Shown here: positions 1-9,164 of the stretch, piece by piece
How the letters are laid out: the number at the start of each line of letters is the position of its first letter
Position numbering within the stretch: the first letter of the stretch is position 1
Source: an uncultured Oscillospiraceae bacterium
Lineage (GTDB): Bacteria > Bacillota > Clostridia > Oscillospirales > Oscillospiraceae
Length of the DNA stretch: 57,786 nucleotides
NCBI GenBank assembly: GCA_934589065.1
Contig: CAKTNN010000013.1
Span: 1-57,786 of the forward strand
Direction: 5' to 3'
The notes under the pieces: model-generated
What the model saw: only the letters and a program-made list of their open reading frames with translations
What the model was told of the DNA's origin: nothing
Database searches by the model: none
Translations under genes and position numbers: made by a program

Positions 1-764
1 GCGAAGCCGCCTTGCCTTCCCTAGTAGGGAAGGTGGCACACGCGAAGCGTGTGACGGATGAGTTGTCTTCACGTTTCAGCAATAACTCTGTCCCGTTGAA
101 CAGAAAAACCGTAGAAAGTTAGGCCGCGCCATTCAACGGAAACGTTGTGTAATCAGGACGCGCAGAGACTCCCCAGTCTCGCTTTGCTCGACAGCCCCCC
201 TGTAGGGAGGCCAAGGCGCTGCGCTCTACTTCGTCATTCCGAGGCAGTGACCGATGTCACTGCCGTGGGAATCTTTGCGTGCTACCTGCCTTGGTCAGTC
301 TACCGTAAGATTGCCGCACCAGTCTGAGGACTGGTTCGCAATGACAGGGGGAGGTCAAGATTGCCACACCAGCCTGAGAACTACTAAGAGCCGCCTTCGG
401 CGGTTGCGCTCTGTACTAGTGGTTCGCAATGACAGGGCGCGGCGCAGCCGCCTTGCCTTCCCTAGTAGGGAAGGTGGCACACGCGAAGCGTGTGACGGAT
501 GAGTTGTCTTCACGTTTCAGCAATAACTCTGTCCCGTTGAACAGAAAAACCGTAGAAAGTTAGGCCGCGCCATTCAACGGAAACGTTGTGTAATCAGGAC
601 GCGCAGAGACTCCCCAGTCTCGCTTTGCTCGACAGCCCCCCTGTAGGGAGGCCAAGGCGCTGCGCGCCCCGCGTCATTGCTTCTCAAGCGCGCATACTAC
701 CCTGCCTCGTAATGACAGCTTGTTCGCGGACGCCGGTACACTCGCTGATGGAAGGGGGACGCAA
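1..764. repeat. Intergenic repeat cluster (A, B, partial D, A)
   Basis: No gene is seen here. Two copies of family A lie at about 1-231 (cut by the window edge) and 436-669, almost identical to each other. Between them is a head-to-head B pair (about 235-344: a CATTCCGAGGCAG hairpin, a spacer, then a CCACACCAGTC-type hairpin ending GCAATGACA) and a partial D palindrome (about 386-420). Short open frames in the cluster recur in every copy of the repeat and are not genes. Confidence 0.85.
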
Positions 765-789
765 AAGGCTCCCCTCTCAGGGAGCCTTT
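764..789 (-). terminator. Terminator of the VanW-family gene
   Basis: A 10-bp perfect stem (AAAGGCTCCC at 764-773 and its complement at 780-789) with a 6-nt loop lies about 22 bp past the stop codon. Reading leftward it is followed by a short T run, as expected for an intrinsic terminator. Confidence 0.75.
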
Positions 790-811
790 GTACAAAGAAA
801 ATATCATAGCT

Positions 812-2428
812 TTATTGGAATACATCCTCCATATAGGCGGACAGGGCCACGGGCTCCTTGGAAATCACCTCGCCGGTTTCCTTGTCCTTTTTGGTCATGA
901 AGGTCTTCACGTACCGTCCGCCTACGCTGTAGCTCATTTCAATATCGTAGTTCCGGGTTTCCGTGCCCAGAATCTCCACCCGGACGTAGCCGTCGGATTC
1001 CTCCGCGTGGATTTTCACAGGGAGATCGGAATCGTTCCGCATTTTGAGATCCGTAAAGCCCCAGTTTACCGTGGCATCCATGCCGTAGGGAATGTAGTGC
1101 ACCGGGTAGCCGTGGTTCACCCGCTCCAATATGGTGAGCTCTGCGTATACGCTGGCAAGATACAGGGTGCTGCTTACCTGGCAGATTCCGCCGCCCAGGG
1201 AGTCAACCAACGTGGTTCCGGAGTAGGCGGGGGCGGGCTGATAGCCTTTTTCCGCCGTGCGCTCTCCCAGGGTGTCGTTGTAGGAGAATTCCTGCCCCGG
1301 CTGCAAAATCAGACCGTCCAGGGCTTTGCAGGCCAGCCCCAAATTCACGATCCGCTTGGGGTTGTTGCTGTAGGGCGTTTCGCAGTGGCCCAGAACGTCC
1401 TGGAAGTAGACGTCATCGTCGGAAATCGTGGGCTGGGTAATGGTCAGGGGAATGCGAAGATCTTTGTTTCCCTGCTGACGCATCCGCTTGGTGGCATCGG
1501 CAACGTCAAATTCATAGCCCCGCTTTCCCGGGGTGACCTCCAGAGTCTGCTTGTCAATGGAGGGCTCTTGGGCGGCGAAGCAATTCTCGTCGTAGATGCT
1601 TTGCAGGTCCGCAAGCTCCGGGGTGGTTTTGGTAACAGACCCGGAGTAGGTGCAGCTGAGATTTCCAGCCTGATAGGCGGCCAGCAGGTCTTCGTACAGG
1701 GTGTCTCCGTCGATTTTGGGCCCTGCCTGGCTGGGGGTGATGACCAAGGTCTGAGGGACAGCCTTGGGATCTGTCACATCTGGCTTGTCTCCTTCTAAGT
1801 AGGCGGTGTGGGGAACGGTGTAGCTTTGCAGCTGCTCCTCAAAGTTCACCACATTCTGCCGAAGGGCCTGGGTATCCAGGGTCAGAAAGTCCGCAAAGGG
1901 GATCGCGGTGACGCCCTGGGCTTCTTCCGTCCGCCCAACGGCATAGGCCGCCTGGAGGGCCCCGGCGGTGTCTACGTAGGCTCCCGCCCCATCCGGGGTG
2001 ATGCTCAGGCAACTCAGGCTCACGGAGCTGCCGGATTCTTCCAAGGGCAGCCCGAAGTCCGGGAAGGAAACGGTCATGGTAGGATTTTTATAAGCCGCGT
2101 TCAGAGCTTTTTTTGCTTGTCCCTTGGTCATATTGGACAGGTCCACCGTGCCAAAACTGACCCCATCCACAATCTTTCGGTGATAGGGGTCTTTCAGAGT
2201 GAGAAAGGCGAAAATGCCGCCCCCGGCAACTGCCAGAGCCAGCACCCCGCACACCAGGGCCTTTAACCATTTCTTGTTTCGGTTTTGTTTCTTTTCCGGT
2301 TGGGGCTTTGGGGGTTCCTCCTGCTGGGGTTTCGCCGTTTCTTCGGGCTCTTTCAGCAGATCTTCCAGGGATGCCAGAAAGGCATCGTCATCCAGTTCCT
2401 CTTCCGGGGAGAAGATATCTTTATCCAT
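812..2428 (-). CDS. VanW-family membrane-anchored cell-wall protein
   Basis: A 538-residue protein. The N-terminus is acidic and proline-rich (residues 1-50), followed by a single membrane segment at about 55-77 (ALVCGVLALAVAGGGIFAFL). An extracytoplasmic region of roughly 280 residues follows, resembling the repeated putative peptidoglycan-binding domain (PG_binding_4) that accompanies VanW. The VanW domain is at about 350-500, with GQEFSYNDTLGERT, GGGICQVSSTLY and the MDATVNWG stretch. Family members are widespread in Clostridia outside vancomycin clusters, and the biochemical role is unknown, so no resistance role is claimed. The ATG at 2428 has a GGAGG 11 bp upstream. It is a single-gene leftward unit with its own promoter and terminator, isolated by repeats on both sides. 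Confidence 0.88.
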   Translation of the reverse strand: MDKDIFSPEEELDDDAFLASLEDLLKEPEETAKPQQEEPPKPQPEKKQNRNKKWLKALVCGVLALAVAGGGIFAFLTLKDPYHRKIVDGVSFGTVDLSNMTKGQAKKALNAAYKNPTMTVSFPDFGLPLEESGSSVSLSCLSITPDGAGAYVDTAGALQAAYAVGRTEEAQGVTAIPFADFLTLDTQALRQNVVNFEEQLQSYTVPHTAYLEGDKPDVTDPKAVPQTLVITPSQAGPKIDGDTLYEDLLAAYQAGNLSCTYSGSVTKTTPELADLQSIYDENCFAAQEPSIDKQTLEVTPGKRGYEFDVADATKRMRQQGNKDLRIPLTITQPTISDDDVYFQDVLGHCETPYSNNPKRIVNLGLACKALDGLILQPGQEFSYNDTLGERTAEKGYQPAPAYSGTTLVDSLGGGICQVSSTLYLASVYAELTILERVNHGYPVHYIPYGMDATVNWGFTDLKMRNDSDLPVKIHAEESDGYVRVEILGTETRNYDIEMSYSVGGRYVKTFMTKKDKETGEVISKEPVALSAYMEDVFQ

Positions 2429-2475
2429 AGAATGCTGTGCCTCCTGAAAAGCAGGTCAAAATAGGGTACAGGAAA

Positions 2476-2504
2476 AGTATATCATAAATGGAGAAGAAGA
2501 ACAA
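2476..2504 (-). promoter_or_regulatory. Promoter of the VanW-family gene
   Basis: On the minus strand: TTGTTC (2499-2504), 17 bp, TATACT (2476-2481), with an extended -10 TGA directly before it. It lies about 48 bp upstream of the start codon. Confidence 0.6.
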
Positions 2505-2534
2505 CTGGTTTTATGTAACCGTAAGGAAAAAAGT

Positions 2535-3620
2535 CCCTCCCTAGTAGTCAGCGGTGGCGCGGCGAAGCCGCCTTGCCTTCCCTGGTAGGGAAGGTGGCAC
2601 ACGCGAAGCGTGTGACGGATGAGTTGTCTTCACGTTTCAGCAATAACTCTGTCCCGTTGAACAGAAAAAGCGTAGAAAGTTAGGCCGCGCCATTCAACGG
2701 AAACGTTGTGTAATCGGGACGCGCAGAGACTCCCCAGTCTCGCTGCGCTTTGGCTCCCCCTGTAGGGAGGCCAAGGCGCTGCGCTCCACTTCGTCATTCC
2801 GAGGCAGTGACCGATGTCACTGCCGTGGGAATCTTTGCGTACTACCTGCCTCGGTCAGTCTACCGTAAGATTGCCACACCAGTCTGCGGACTGGTTCGCA
2901 ATGACAGGGGGAGGTCAAGATTGCCACACCAGTCTACGGACTACTCGCGCGAAGAGCCGCCTGCGACGGTTGCGCTCTGTACACGCCTGCGGGCGTAGTG
3001 GTTCGCTTTTGACAGGGCGCGGCGAAGCCGCCGTGCCTTCCCTGGTAGGGAAGGTGGCGCACGCGAAGCGTGTGACGGATGAGTTGTCTTCACGTTTCAG
3101 CAATAACTCTGTCCCATTGAACAGAAAAACCGTAGAAAGTTAGGCCGCGCCATTCAACGGAAACGTTGTATAATCGGGACGCGCAGAGACTCCCCAGTCT
3201 CGCTGCGCTTTGGCTCCCCCTGTAGGGAGGCCAAGGCGCTGCGCGCCTTCGTCATTCCGAGGCAGTGACCGATGTCACTGCCGTGGGAATCTTTGCGTAC
3301 TACCTGCCTCGGTCAGTCTACCGTAAGATTGCCACACCAGTCTGAGGACTGGTTCGCAATGACACCTTTTCCGTCATTCCGAGGCAGTGCGCACACTGCC
3401 CCTCCCCCCGTCATTGCGAGGCAGTGCGCACTGCTCCGCGCTAAGAGCCGCCTTCGGCGGTTGCGCTCTGCACAGCGCTGCGGCGCTAGACTGCCGTGGC
3501 AATCTCGGGCGTGGTACAGCCCTGGTTGAATGGTACGCCCTCGGCTCCCTTGTGTAAAGGAAGCTGTCAGCCGCTAGGCTGACTGAGGGATTGCAAGTCC
3601 CTCCCCGTGTGGGGAGGGAT
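2535..3620. repeat. Intergenic repeat cluster (A, B, D, A, B, D, C)
   Basis: No gene is seen in this ~1.1 kb gap between mfd and the VanW-family gene. It holds family A at about 2560-2785 and 3017-3244, head-to-head B pairs at about 2796-2910 and 3250-3363, D palindromes at about 2937-3000 and 3430-3490, and family C at about 3540-3618. The two A+B+D blocks are near duplicates, so the cluster looks like a tandem duplication with later drift. Confidence 0.85.
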
Positions 3621-3625
3621 ACAAT

Positions 3626-6600
3626 TTACTTGCACACTGCGGTATACCGGCTGATGAACACCTTGCACTGCTTCAGGCTGTCCGCTCCGGGGGCAAGCTT
3701 CAGCCGCAGGGTGGGCTCTTTGGCGTTTGCCAGGAAGGTGACCCTGGTTTTGTAGTCCGGGTCGGCGCACAGGGCTCCCACGGCCTCGAAGTTCAGGTTC
3801 GTCAGCACAAAGAGCACATCGTCTCCCTTCTGGCGGATGTCCTTCACCCCCACGGCCCGGGCCTGGGCCCGGAGCAGGGCAATGTCGATGAGGTTCAGCA
3901 CGCCCTTGGGTGGCTCTCCGTAGCGGTCTACGATTTCGTCCAGCAGATCGTCGGCGTCCTCCTGACTGCGCACGGCAGCCATCCGGCGGTACAGGTCCAT
4001 CCGCTCCTCGCCCCGGGAGACATACTCCGGGTCTACGTTGGCGGTGACGTTCAGGTCGGCGGTGCAGTCCGGGCCCTTGGGGGCTTCGCCCTTTTCTTCC
4101 AGCACGGCCTCGTCCAGGAGCTTTAAATACATATCGTAGCCCACGCTCATCATGTGACCGGATTGCTCCGCACCCAAAAGGTTGCCCGCGCCCCGGATTT
4201 CCAGATCCCGCATGGCGATTTTAAAGCCGGAGCCGAACTCCGCAAAGTCCCGGATGGCGCTCAGGCGCTTTTCCGCAACCTCCGTCAGGTTCTTGTCCGG
4301 ACGGTAGGTAAAGTAGGCGTAGGCATGGCGGGTGGAACGGCCCACCCGGCCCCGGAGCTGGTGGAGCTGGCTCAGGCCGAACCGGTCGGCGTTTTCAATG
4401 ATCAGGGTGTTGGCGTTGGGGATATCCAGGCCGGTTTCAATGATGGTGGTGCACACCAGCACATCAATTTCCCCCTCTGCCATGTCGCTCATCACGTCCC
4501 CCAGGGCGTCCTCGGTCATCTGTCCGTGGGCAATGCCCACCCGCAGACCGGGGATGCGCTTTTGCAGGGCGCTGGCGCACTGGTCGATGGTCTCCGTGCG
4601 GTTGTGGAGGTAAAATACCTGCCCGCCCCGCTCAATCTCCCGGCGGATGGCATCGTCAATCACTGCGGGGTTAAATTCCATAACAAAGGTCTGCACGGGA
4701 TACCGGTCAGCTGGGGGCTCCTCAATGGTGGACATATCCCGAATGCCCGACAGGGCCATGTTCAGCGTTCTGGGGATGGGGGTTGCGGAGAGGGTCAGCA
4801 CGTCCACCCCTTTGGAGATTTCCTTCAGCCGTTCTTTGTGAGTCACGCCGAAGCGCTGCTCTTCGTCCACGATCAGCAGTCCCAAATCCTTAAACTGCAC
4901 ACTCTTTTGCAGCAGCTTGTGGGTGCCGATGATCAGGTCCACATTGCCGCTGCGCACCTCCTGGAGGGTTTTGGCCTGCTGCTTGGGGGTGCGGAAGCGG
5001 CTGAGCACATCGATATTCACCGGGAAGCCCCGGAAGCGGGATACCGCCGTCTGGTAGTGCTGCTGGGCAAGCACCGTGGTGGGCACGAGAATCGCCACCT
5101 GCTTGCCGTCCATCACCGCTTTCATCACCGCCCGGAGGGCAACCTCGGTTTTGCCGAAGCCCACATCGCCGCAGAGCAGGCGATCCATGGGGGTGGGGGA
5201 CTCCATGTCCTTTTTGATATCCGCAATGCACCGCAGCTGGTCGTCGGTTTCCGGATAGGGGAAGTTATCTTCAAATTCCCGTTGCCAGGGGGCGTCGGCG
5301 GAGAAGGCATAGCCGGACTGCCGTTTCCGGGCGGCGTAGAGCTGAATCAGCTCCCCAGCCATATCCTTGGCGGCCTTCCGGGCCTTGGCCTTGGTTTTCT
5401 GCCAGGCATCCGAGCCGATTTTATTCAGCCGGACGTTGGCCTCCTCGCCGCCGCCGATATACTTGCTCACCAGATCCAGCTGGGTGGCGGGGACAAAGAG
5501 GGTATCAGTGCCCTGGTAGGCAATTTTAATGTAGTCCTTTACGGCAGCGCCCACCTTGATCTGCTCCATGCCCACAAAGCGGCCAATGCCGTAGTTGTCG
5601 TGGACCACCAGATCCCCGGGGGTCAGGTCTGTAAAGGCCTTTAGTTTCTGCCGGTTGGTGGAGCCCTTTTTCGCCGGGGCCTTCCGCCGGGGTTCCGTTT
5701 TGGCAATCAGCTGGCCTTCCGTCAGCACCGCCAGCTTGGAAAGGGGATATTCCAGTCCGTAGGGCAGAGTGCCGTCGCTCAGGAGAATCTGCCCGGCCTT
5801 GGGCAGGGATTCCAGGGGAATTGCAAGGAAGGCGGATAGGTTCTTTTCCCGCAGCATCTGCTGCATCAGCTCCGCCCGGTGGCGGGTGCCGCAGAGCACC
5901 AGGGTGCCGAACTCCATCTTCTGATAGTGGCTCATGTCGCTCACCGCAGCATCCAGGTTGCCGCCGTAGGAGGGCAGCTGCTTGGCGGTGATGGGCAGCA
6001 GGATTTTGGGCGGGCAGTCCTCCGGGTAGGCGCTGCCGCCGAAGGCATCAAAATACACCGCGGTCTTGCCCCGGAGTTTGGGGGTAAAGTCCTCCCACTG
6101 GCATACAAAGTCGCAGAGCTCTCCGGCTACCTGACCGCCGTTTAGCAGGCTATCCAGCAGCAGCCCCATTTCCTCCGTGCGGTTTTTGGCGGTGCGGCTG
6201 AGGCTGCTGTGGTCGCAGAGCACCCAAAGGGTATTCATGGGGGCGTAGTCGAAAGCGCAGGTAAATTCCGGGTAGACAAGGGCCATATACCGGTCCCATG
6301 CAGAGCTGTGCACCCCATTTTCCAGCTTTTCCAGATCCTTTTGGAGGGTCTGCATCAACAGTTCATTGGGGTGCTTCCGGCGCTTTTGCCGGGAAAGCAG
6401 GCTTTGCAGCCCCTTTTGCAGCCCTGCCTCTCCACCGGGGGCCAGACCCGGCAGGGTTTCTCCCACCGGCAGCAGCCGCACGGAGGAGATGTTTTCACTC
6501 CGGCGCTGGGTGTCCGGGTCAAAGTAGCCCATGGTGTCCAGCTCGTCTCCGAAAAATTCCAGCCGGACGGGCTGGTCTTCTCCGGGGGAATAGACATCCG

Positions 6601-7138
6601 CAATGCCGCCCCGGAGGGCAAACTGCCCCGGCCCTTCTACCATGCCGCAGCGGCTGTAGCCGGCGGAAACAAGCCGGGCAGATAGTTCTTCCAGGGAATA
6701 TTCCTGGCCCACCTCCAGGCAGATGCAGGCAGAGCGGAGGGTTTCGGGGGGCATGGTGCGCAGACTCAGAGCCTCCCAGGTGAAAATCTCAATGGGCACA
6801 CTCCCACGGTTCCATTCATCCAGCTGCCGCAGACGCTTCTGCTCCCAGCTCCGGGAGGCCACGGCGGCATCGTAGAAGCACAGATCCCGCCCGGGCAGAA
6901 TGGGCGCGGTGAGCCCCAGAAAGCATTTCAGCTCCTCCTGGATTCGCCGGGCAGCCATATCATCCTGGCACAAAATGGCAATGGGCCGCCCCACGTCCTG
7001 GTATAGCCCTGCAATAATGTGACTCCGGTTGATCTGCCCGATGCCCGTGACGGCAGCGGTCTGATCCGATTTCAGGCTTTCCACCAGGGAAGCATATTCC
7101 GGAATGGTTTTCAGCAGAAAGAGTAAAGGATTTTCCAT
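3626..7138 (-). CDS. Transcription-repair coupling factor Mfd
   Basis: 1170 residues, the usual length. Mfd binds RNA polymerase stalled at DNA lesions, pushes it off with its double-stranded DNA translocase and recruits UvrA. The N-terminal half is the UvrB-like module. The RNA-polymerase interaction domain is at about 505-590 (DLVVHDNYGIGRFVGMEQI). The SF2 motor starts near 630 with Walker A GDVGFGKTE (about 655-662) and a DEEQRFG helicase box near 757, then HGQM and the RGRVGRSTRHAYAYF motif VI region. The C-terminal TRCF domain (YDMYLKLLDEAV onwards) is complete. The ATG at 7138 follows a GAGGT. It comes after prs and pth, the common Firmicute order, but a repeat and a hairpin terminator sit between pth and mfd, and no clear separate promoter was found. 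Confidence 0.97.
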   Translation of the reverse strand: MENPLLFLLKTIPEYASLVESLKSDQTAAVTGIGQINRSHIIAGLYQDVGRPIAILCQDDMAARRIQEELKCFLGLTAPILPGRDLCFYDAAVASRSWEQKRLRQLDEWNRGSVPIEIFTWEALSLRTMPPETLRSACICLEVGQEYSLEELSARLVSAGYSRCGMVEGPGQFALRGGIADVYSPGEDQPVRLEFFGDELDTMGYFDPDTQRRSENISSVRLLPVGETLPGLAPGGEAGLQKGLQSLLSRQKRRKHPNELLMQTLQKDLEKLENGVHSSAWDRYMALVYPEFTCAFDYAPMNTLWVLCDHSSLSRTAKNRTEEMGLLLDSLLNGGQVAGELCDFVCQWEDFTPKLRGKTAVYFDAFGGSAYPEDCPPKILLPITAKQLPSYGGNLDAAVSDMSHYQKMEFGTLVLCGTRHRAELMQQMLREKNLSAFLAIPLESLPKAGQILLSDGTLPYGLEYPLSKLAVLTEGQLIAKTEPRRKAPAKKGSTNRQKLKAFTDLTPGDLVVHDNYGIGRFVGMEQIKVGAAVKDYIKIAYQGTDTLFVPATQLDLVSKYIGGGEEANVRLNKIGSDAWQKTKAKARKAAKDMAGELIQLYAARKRQSGYAFSADAPWQREFEDNFPYPETDDQLRCIADIKKDMESPTPMDRLLCGDVGFGKTEVALRAVMKAVMDGKQVAILVPTTVLAQQHYQTAVSRFRGFPVNIDVLSRFRTPKQQAKTLQEVRSGNVDLIIGTHKLLQKSVQFKDLGLLIVDEEQRFGVTHKERLKEISKGVDVLTLSATPIPRTLNMALSGIRDMSTIEEPPADRYPVQTFVMEFNPAVIDDAIRREIERGGQVFYLHNRTETIDQCASALQKRIPGLRVGIAHGQMTEDALGDVMSDMAEGEIDVLVCTTIIETGLDIPNANTLIIENADRFGLSQLHQLRGRVGRSTRHAYAYFTYRPDKNLTEVAEKRLSAIRDFAEFGSGFKIAMRDLEIRGAGNLLGAEQSGHMMSVGYDMYLKLLDEAVLEEKGEAPKGPDCTADLNVTANVDPEYVSRGEERMDLYRRMAAVRSQEDADDLLDEIVDRYGEPPKGVLNLIDIALLRAQARAVGVKDIRQKGDDVLFVLTNLNFEAVGALCADPDYKTRVTFLANAKEPTLRLKLAPGADSLKQCKVFISRYTAVCK

Positions 7139-7164
7139 AGAAGATACCTCGTTGTTTTAAAGTG

Positions 7165-7362
7165 CGGGATTGCAAGTCCCCCCGCGTGGGGAGGGGGGGC
7201 GGCACGGCGAAGCCGCCTTGCCTTCCCTAGTAGGGAAGGTGGCACACGCGAAGCGTGTGACGGATGAGTTGTTTACACGCCGCAGGAATAACGCTGTCCG
7301 GTTGAATGGGAAACCCGGAGGCTATATCATTCAGCGAAAACGCTGCATAATCGCAACGCCCA
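7165..7362. repeat. Diverged family A copy with a family C fragment
   Basis: Positions 7165-7200 carry the GGGATTGCAAGTCC / CCCCGCGTGGGG part of family C. 7203-7362 is family A whose second half has drifted well away from the other copies and stops at CAGAGACT. This is probably an old insertion between pth and mfd. Confidence 0.75.
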
Positions 7363-7390
7363 GAGACTATTTTCTCTCCACGGCACAAAG

Positions 7391-7415
7391 CGGAAAGAGA
7401 ACAAATCTCTTTCCG
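7391..7415 (-). terminator. Terminator downstream of pth
   Basis: A perfect 10-bp stem CGGAAAGAGA / TCTCTTTCCG with a 5-nt loop, 21 bp beyond the pth stop. T-rich sequence follows on both strands. Confidence 0.65.
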
Positions 7416-7436
7416 TTTCGTGTCTCGAAGAAAGCC

Positions 7437-8027
7437 TCAGGGGTGGCTTCCGTTAAATTTGTTGGCGGCGGCGGGGACGCCCTCTTCCAGAAGGGTCAGG
7501 GCGGCCTGAGCCCCGTTTTCCAGGGAAACTGCCAGCGCCTTTTCCTCCTGGGCGGAGAAGGTGGAGAGCACCCAGGCTGCCAGATCAAAATCCGGGTGGG
7601 GCTTTGCCCCCACGCCGATCTTCACCCTGGGGAAATCCTGGCTTCCCAGCTCGGCAATGATGCTTTTCATGCCGTTGTGCCCGCCGGCAGAGCCGTTGGG
7701 ACGTACCCGCAGACGTCCGGGCTCCAGGGAGATATCGTCAAAGAGGACGATGATCCGCTCTGGGGGAATCTGAAAATAGGCGCTCAGCTGCAATACAGCC
7801 CTGCCCGAAAGATTCATATAGGTCAGGGGCTTTAACAGGTACAGCCGGAAGCCGTGATAGTCCGTCTGACCGTAAAGACCCTCAAACTTGGCCTTGTCGA
7901 TCCGGCAGCCCAGCTTGTCGGCAATCAGGTCAATGCACCGAAAGCCGATGTTGTGCCGGGTTTTGGCATATTCCGGGCCGGGGTTTCCCAGGCCCACAAT
8001 GAGCCAGCGATTGTTTTCTCCCTGCAT
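7437..8027 (-). CDS. pth: Peptidyl-tRNA hydrolase
   Basis: 196 residues. Pth releases tRNA from peptidyl-tRNAs dropped by stalled ribosomes. The family landmarks are in order: VGLGNPGPEYAKTRHNIGF with the catalytic His, LLKPLTYMNLSG, DDISLEPGRLRVRPNGSAGG and GHNGMKSI, then the RVKIGVG strand. The length is normal. The start ATG (8027) shares one base with the TGA stop of prs (TGATG arrangement), which implies translational coupling. It is the second gene of the leftward prs-pth unit. Confidence 0.97.
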   Translation of the reverse strand: MQGENNRWLIVGLGNPGPEYAKTRHNIGFRCIDLIADKLGCRIDKAKFEGLYGQTDYHGFRLYLLKPLTYMNLSGRAVLQLSAYFQIPPERIIVLFDDISLEPGRLRVRPNGSAGGHNGMKSIIAELGSQDFPRVKIGVGAKPHPDFDLAAWVLSTFSAQEEKALAVSLENGAQAALTLLEEGVPAAANKFNGSHP

Positions 8028-8992
8028 CAGAACAGATCGGCAATGGAGGTGCCGCCGTGAACGTGCTCAATGGCACGGGCGAACACATTGGAAACATCCA
8101 GGAACTTGATCTTGCCGCTGGCAGTGTTGCCCACCTGGGGAATGGTGTTCAGGAAGACCATTTCCTTAATGGGGCTCTCCTCAATCCGGTCGTAAGCCGG
8201 GCCGGAGAGCACGCCGTGGGTGGCACAGGCGTAGATTTCCTTTGCACCGCCGATTTCCACCAGAGCCTTGGCGGCGTTGCACAGAGAACCGGCGGTATCC
8301 ACCATGTCGTCAAACAGGAGGCACGTCTTGCCCCTTACGTCACCGATGACGTTCATCACTTCGCACACGTTGGCTCTCTGGCGGCGCTTATCCACAATTG
8401 CCAGACCCATGTGCACCTTGGCGGCGAAGGCACGGGCGCGGCCCACGGAGCCCACATCGGGGGAGACAACCACAAAATCATCGTGGTTATACTGATTTTC
8501 GGGGAATTTATCGAGGAAATAATTGACGAAGGTGGGGTTGCCCAGCAGGTGGTCCAGGGGAATATCAAAGAAGCCCTGAATCTGAGCGGCGTGAAGATCC
8601 ATGGTCAGCACCCGGTCTGCACCGGCGGCGGTGATCATGTTGGCAACCAGCTTTGCGGAGATGGGGTCGCGGCTCTTGGCCTTCCGATCCTGGCGGGCGT
8701 AGCCGAAGTAGGGAATAACGGCGGTGATTCTCCCGGCGGAAGCACGGCGGCAGGCGTCGCACATCACGAGAAGCTCCATGAGGTTGTCGTTTACGGGCTT
8801 GCAGGTGGACTGAACCAGGAAAACATCGGCTCCGCGGACGGTTTCCAGCAGGCTGACGGAAGCTTCGCCATCGGCAAAGGTCTTCACTTCGGCCTTACCC
8901 AGCTCAACGCCCAGGTTCTTGCAGATACCCTCGGCGAATTCGCGATTGGAGTTGCCGCAGAAAATCTTGATATTCTCTCCGTACGTAATCAT
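8027..8992 (-). CDS. prs: Ribose-phosphate pyrophosphokinase (PRPP synthase)
   Basis: 321 residues. The enzyme makes PRPP from ribose 5-phosphate and ATP for nucleotide, His and Trp synthesis. It shows FCGNSNREFAEGICKNLG at the N-terminus, the ADGEASV loop, the ATP/ribose loop DLHAAQIQGFFDIPLDHL, SPDVGSVGRARAFA and the PRPP-binding loop LLFDDMVDTAGSLCNAAKAL. The frame stays open to 9043, but the ATG at 8992 is chosen because GAGGTAAA lies at proper distance and MITYGENIKIFCG matches the family start. The single-base overlap with pth makes the two genes one unit. Confidence 0.97.
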   Translation of the reverse strand: MITYGENIKIFCGNSNREFAEGICKNLGVELGKAEVKTFADGEASVSLLETVRGADVFLVQSTCKPVNDNLMELLVMCDACRRASAGRITAVIPYFGYARQDRKAKSRDPISAKLVANMITAAGADRVLTMDLHAAQIQGFFDIPLDHLLGNPTFVNYFLDKFPENQYNHDDFVVVSPDVGSVGRARAFAAKVHMGLAIVDKRRQRANVCEVMNVIGDVRGKTCLLFDDMVDTAGSLCNAAKALVEIGGAKEIYACATHGVLSGPAYDRIEESPIKEMVFLNTIPQVGNTASGKIKFLDVSNVFARAIEHVHGGTSIADLF

Positions 8993-9054
8993 CAATGATT
9001 TACCTCGCTTCAATATTCTTTTTTTCTCCGGTTGCCCGGACATCGTACTTAGGT

Positions 9055-9084
9055 ATTATACCATTATCAGGCGCACAATAGCAA
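9055..9084 (-). promoter_or_regulatory. Promoter of prs-pth
   Basis: On the minus strand: TTGCTA (9079-9084), 18 bp, TATAAT (9055-9060), with TGG just before the -10. About 62 bp upstream of the prs start. Confidence 0.65.
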
Positions 9085-9164
9085 TAGACAATCCGGTAAA
9101 ATAACGCCAAAAAAACCCGGAATCCAGTGGGATGCTTCTGTCAAACCGCCAATAATCGATATTT

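Noticed and set aside
812..2428. VanW as a sign of glycopeptide resistance
   Set aside because: No vanR/S, vanH/A/X or ligase genes are near; stand-alone VanW-domain proteins are common in Clostridia.
2750..3529. Short frames in repeats translating MSLPWESLRTTCLGQSTV-like peptides
   Set aside because: The same peptide appears wherever the B pair occurs, always in the repeat, with no ribosome site and no own promoter.
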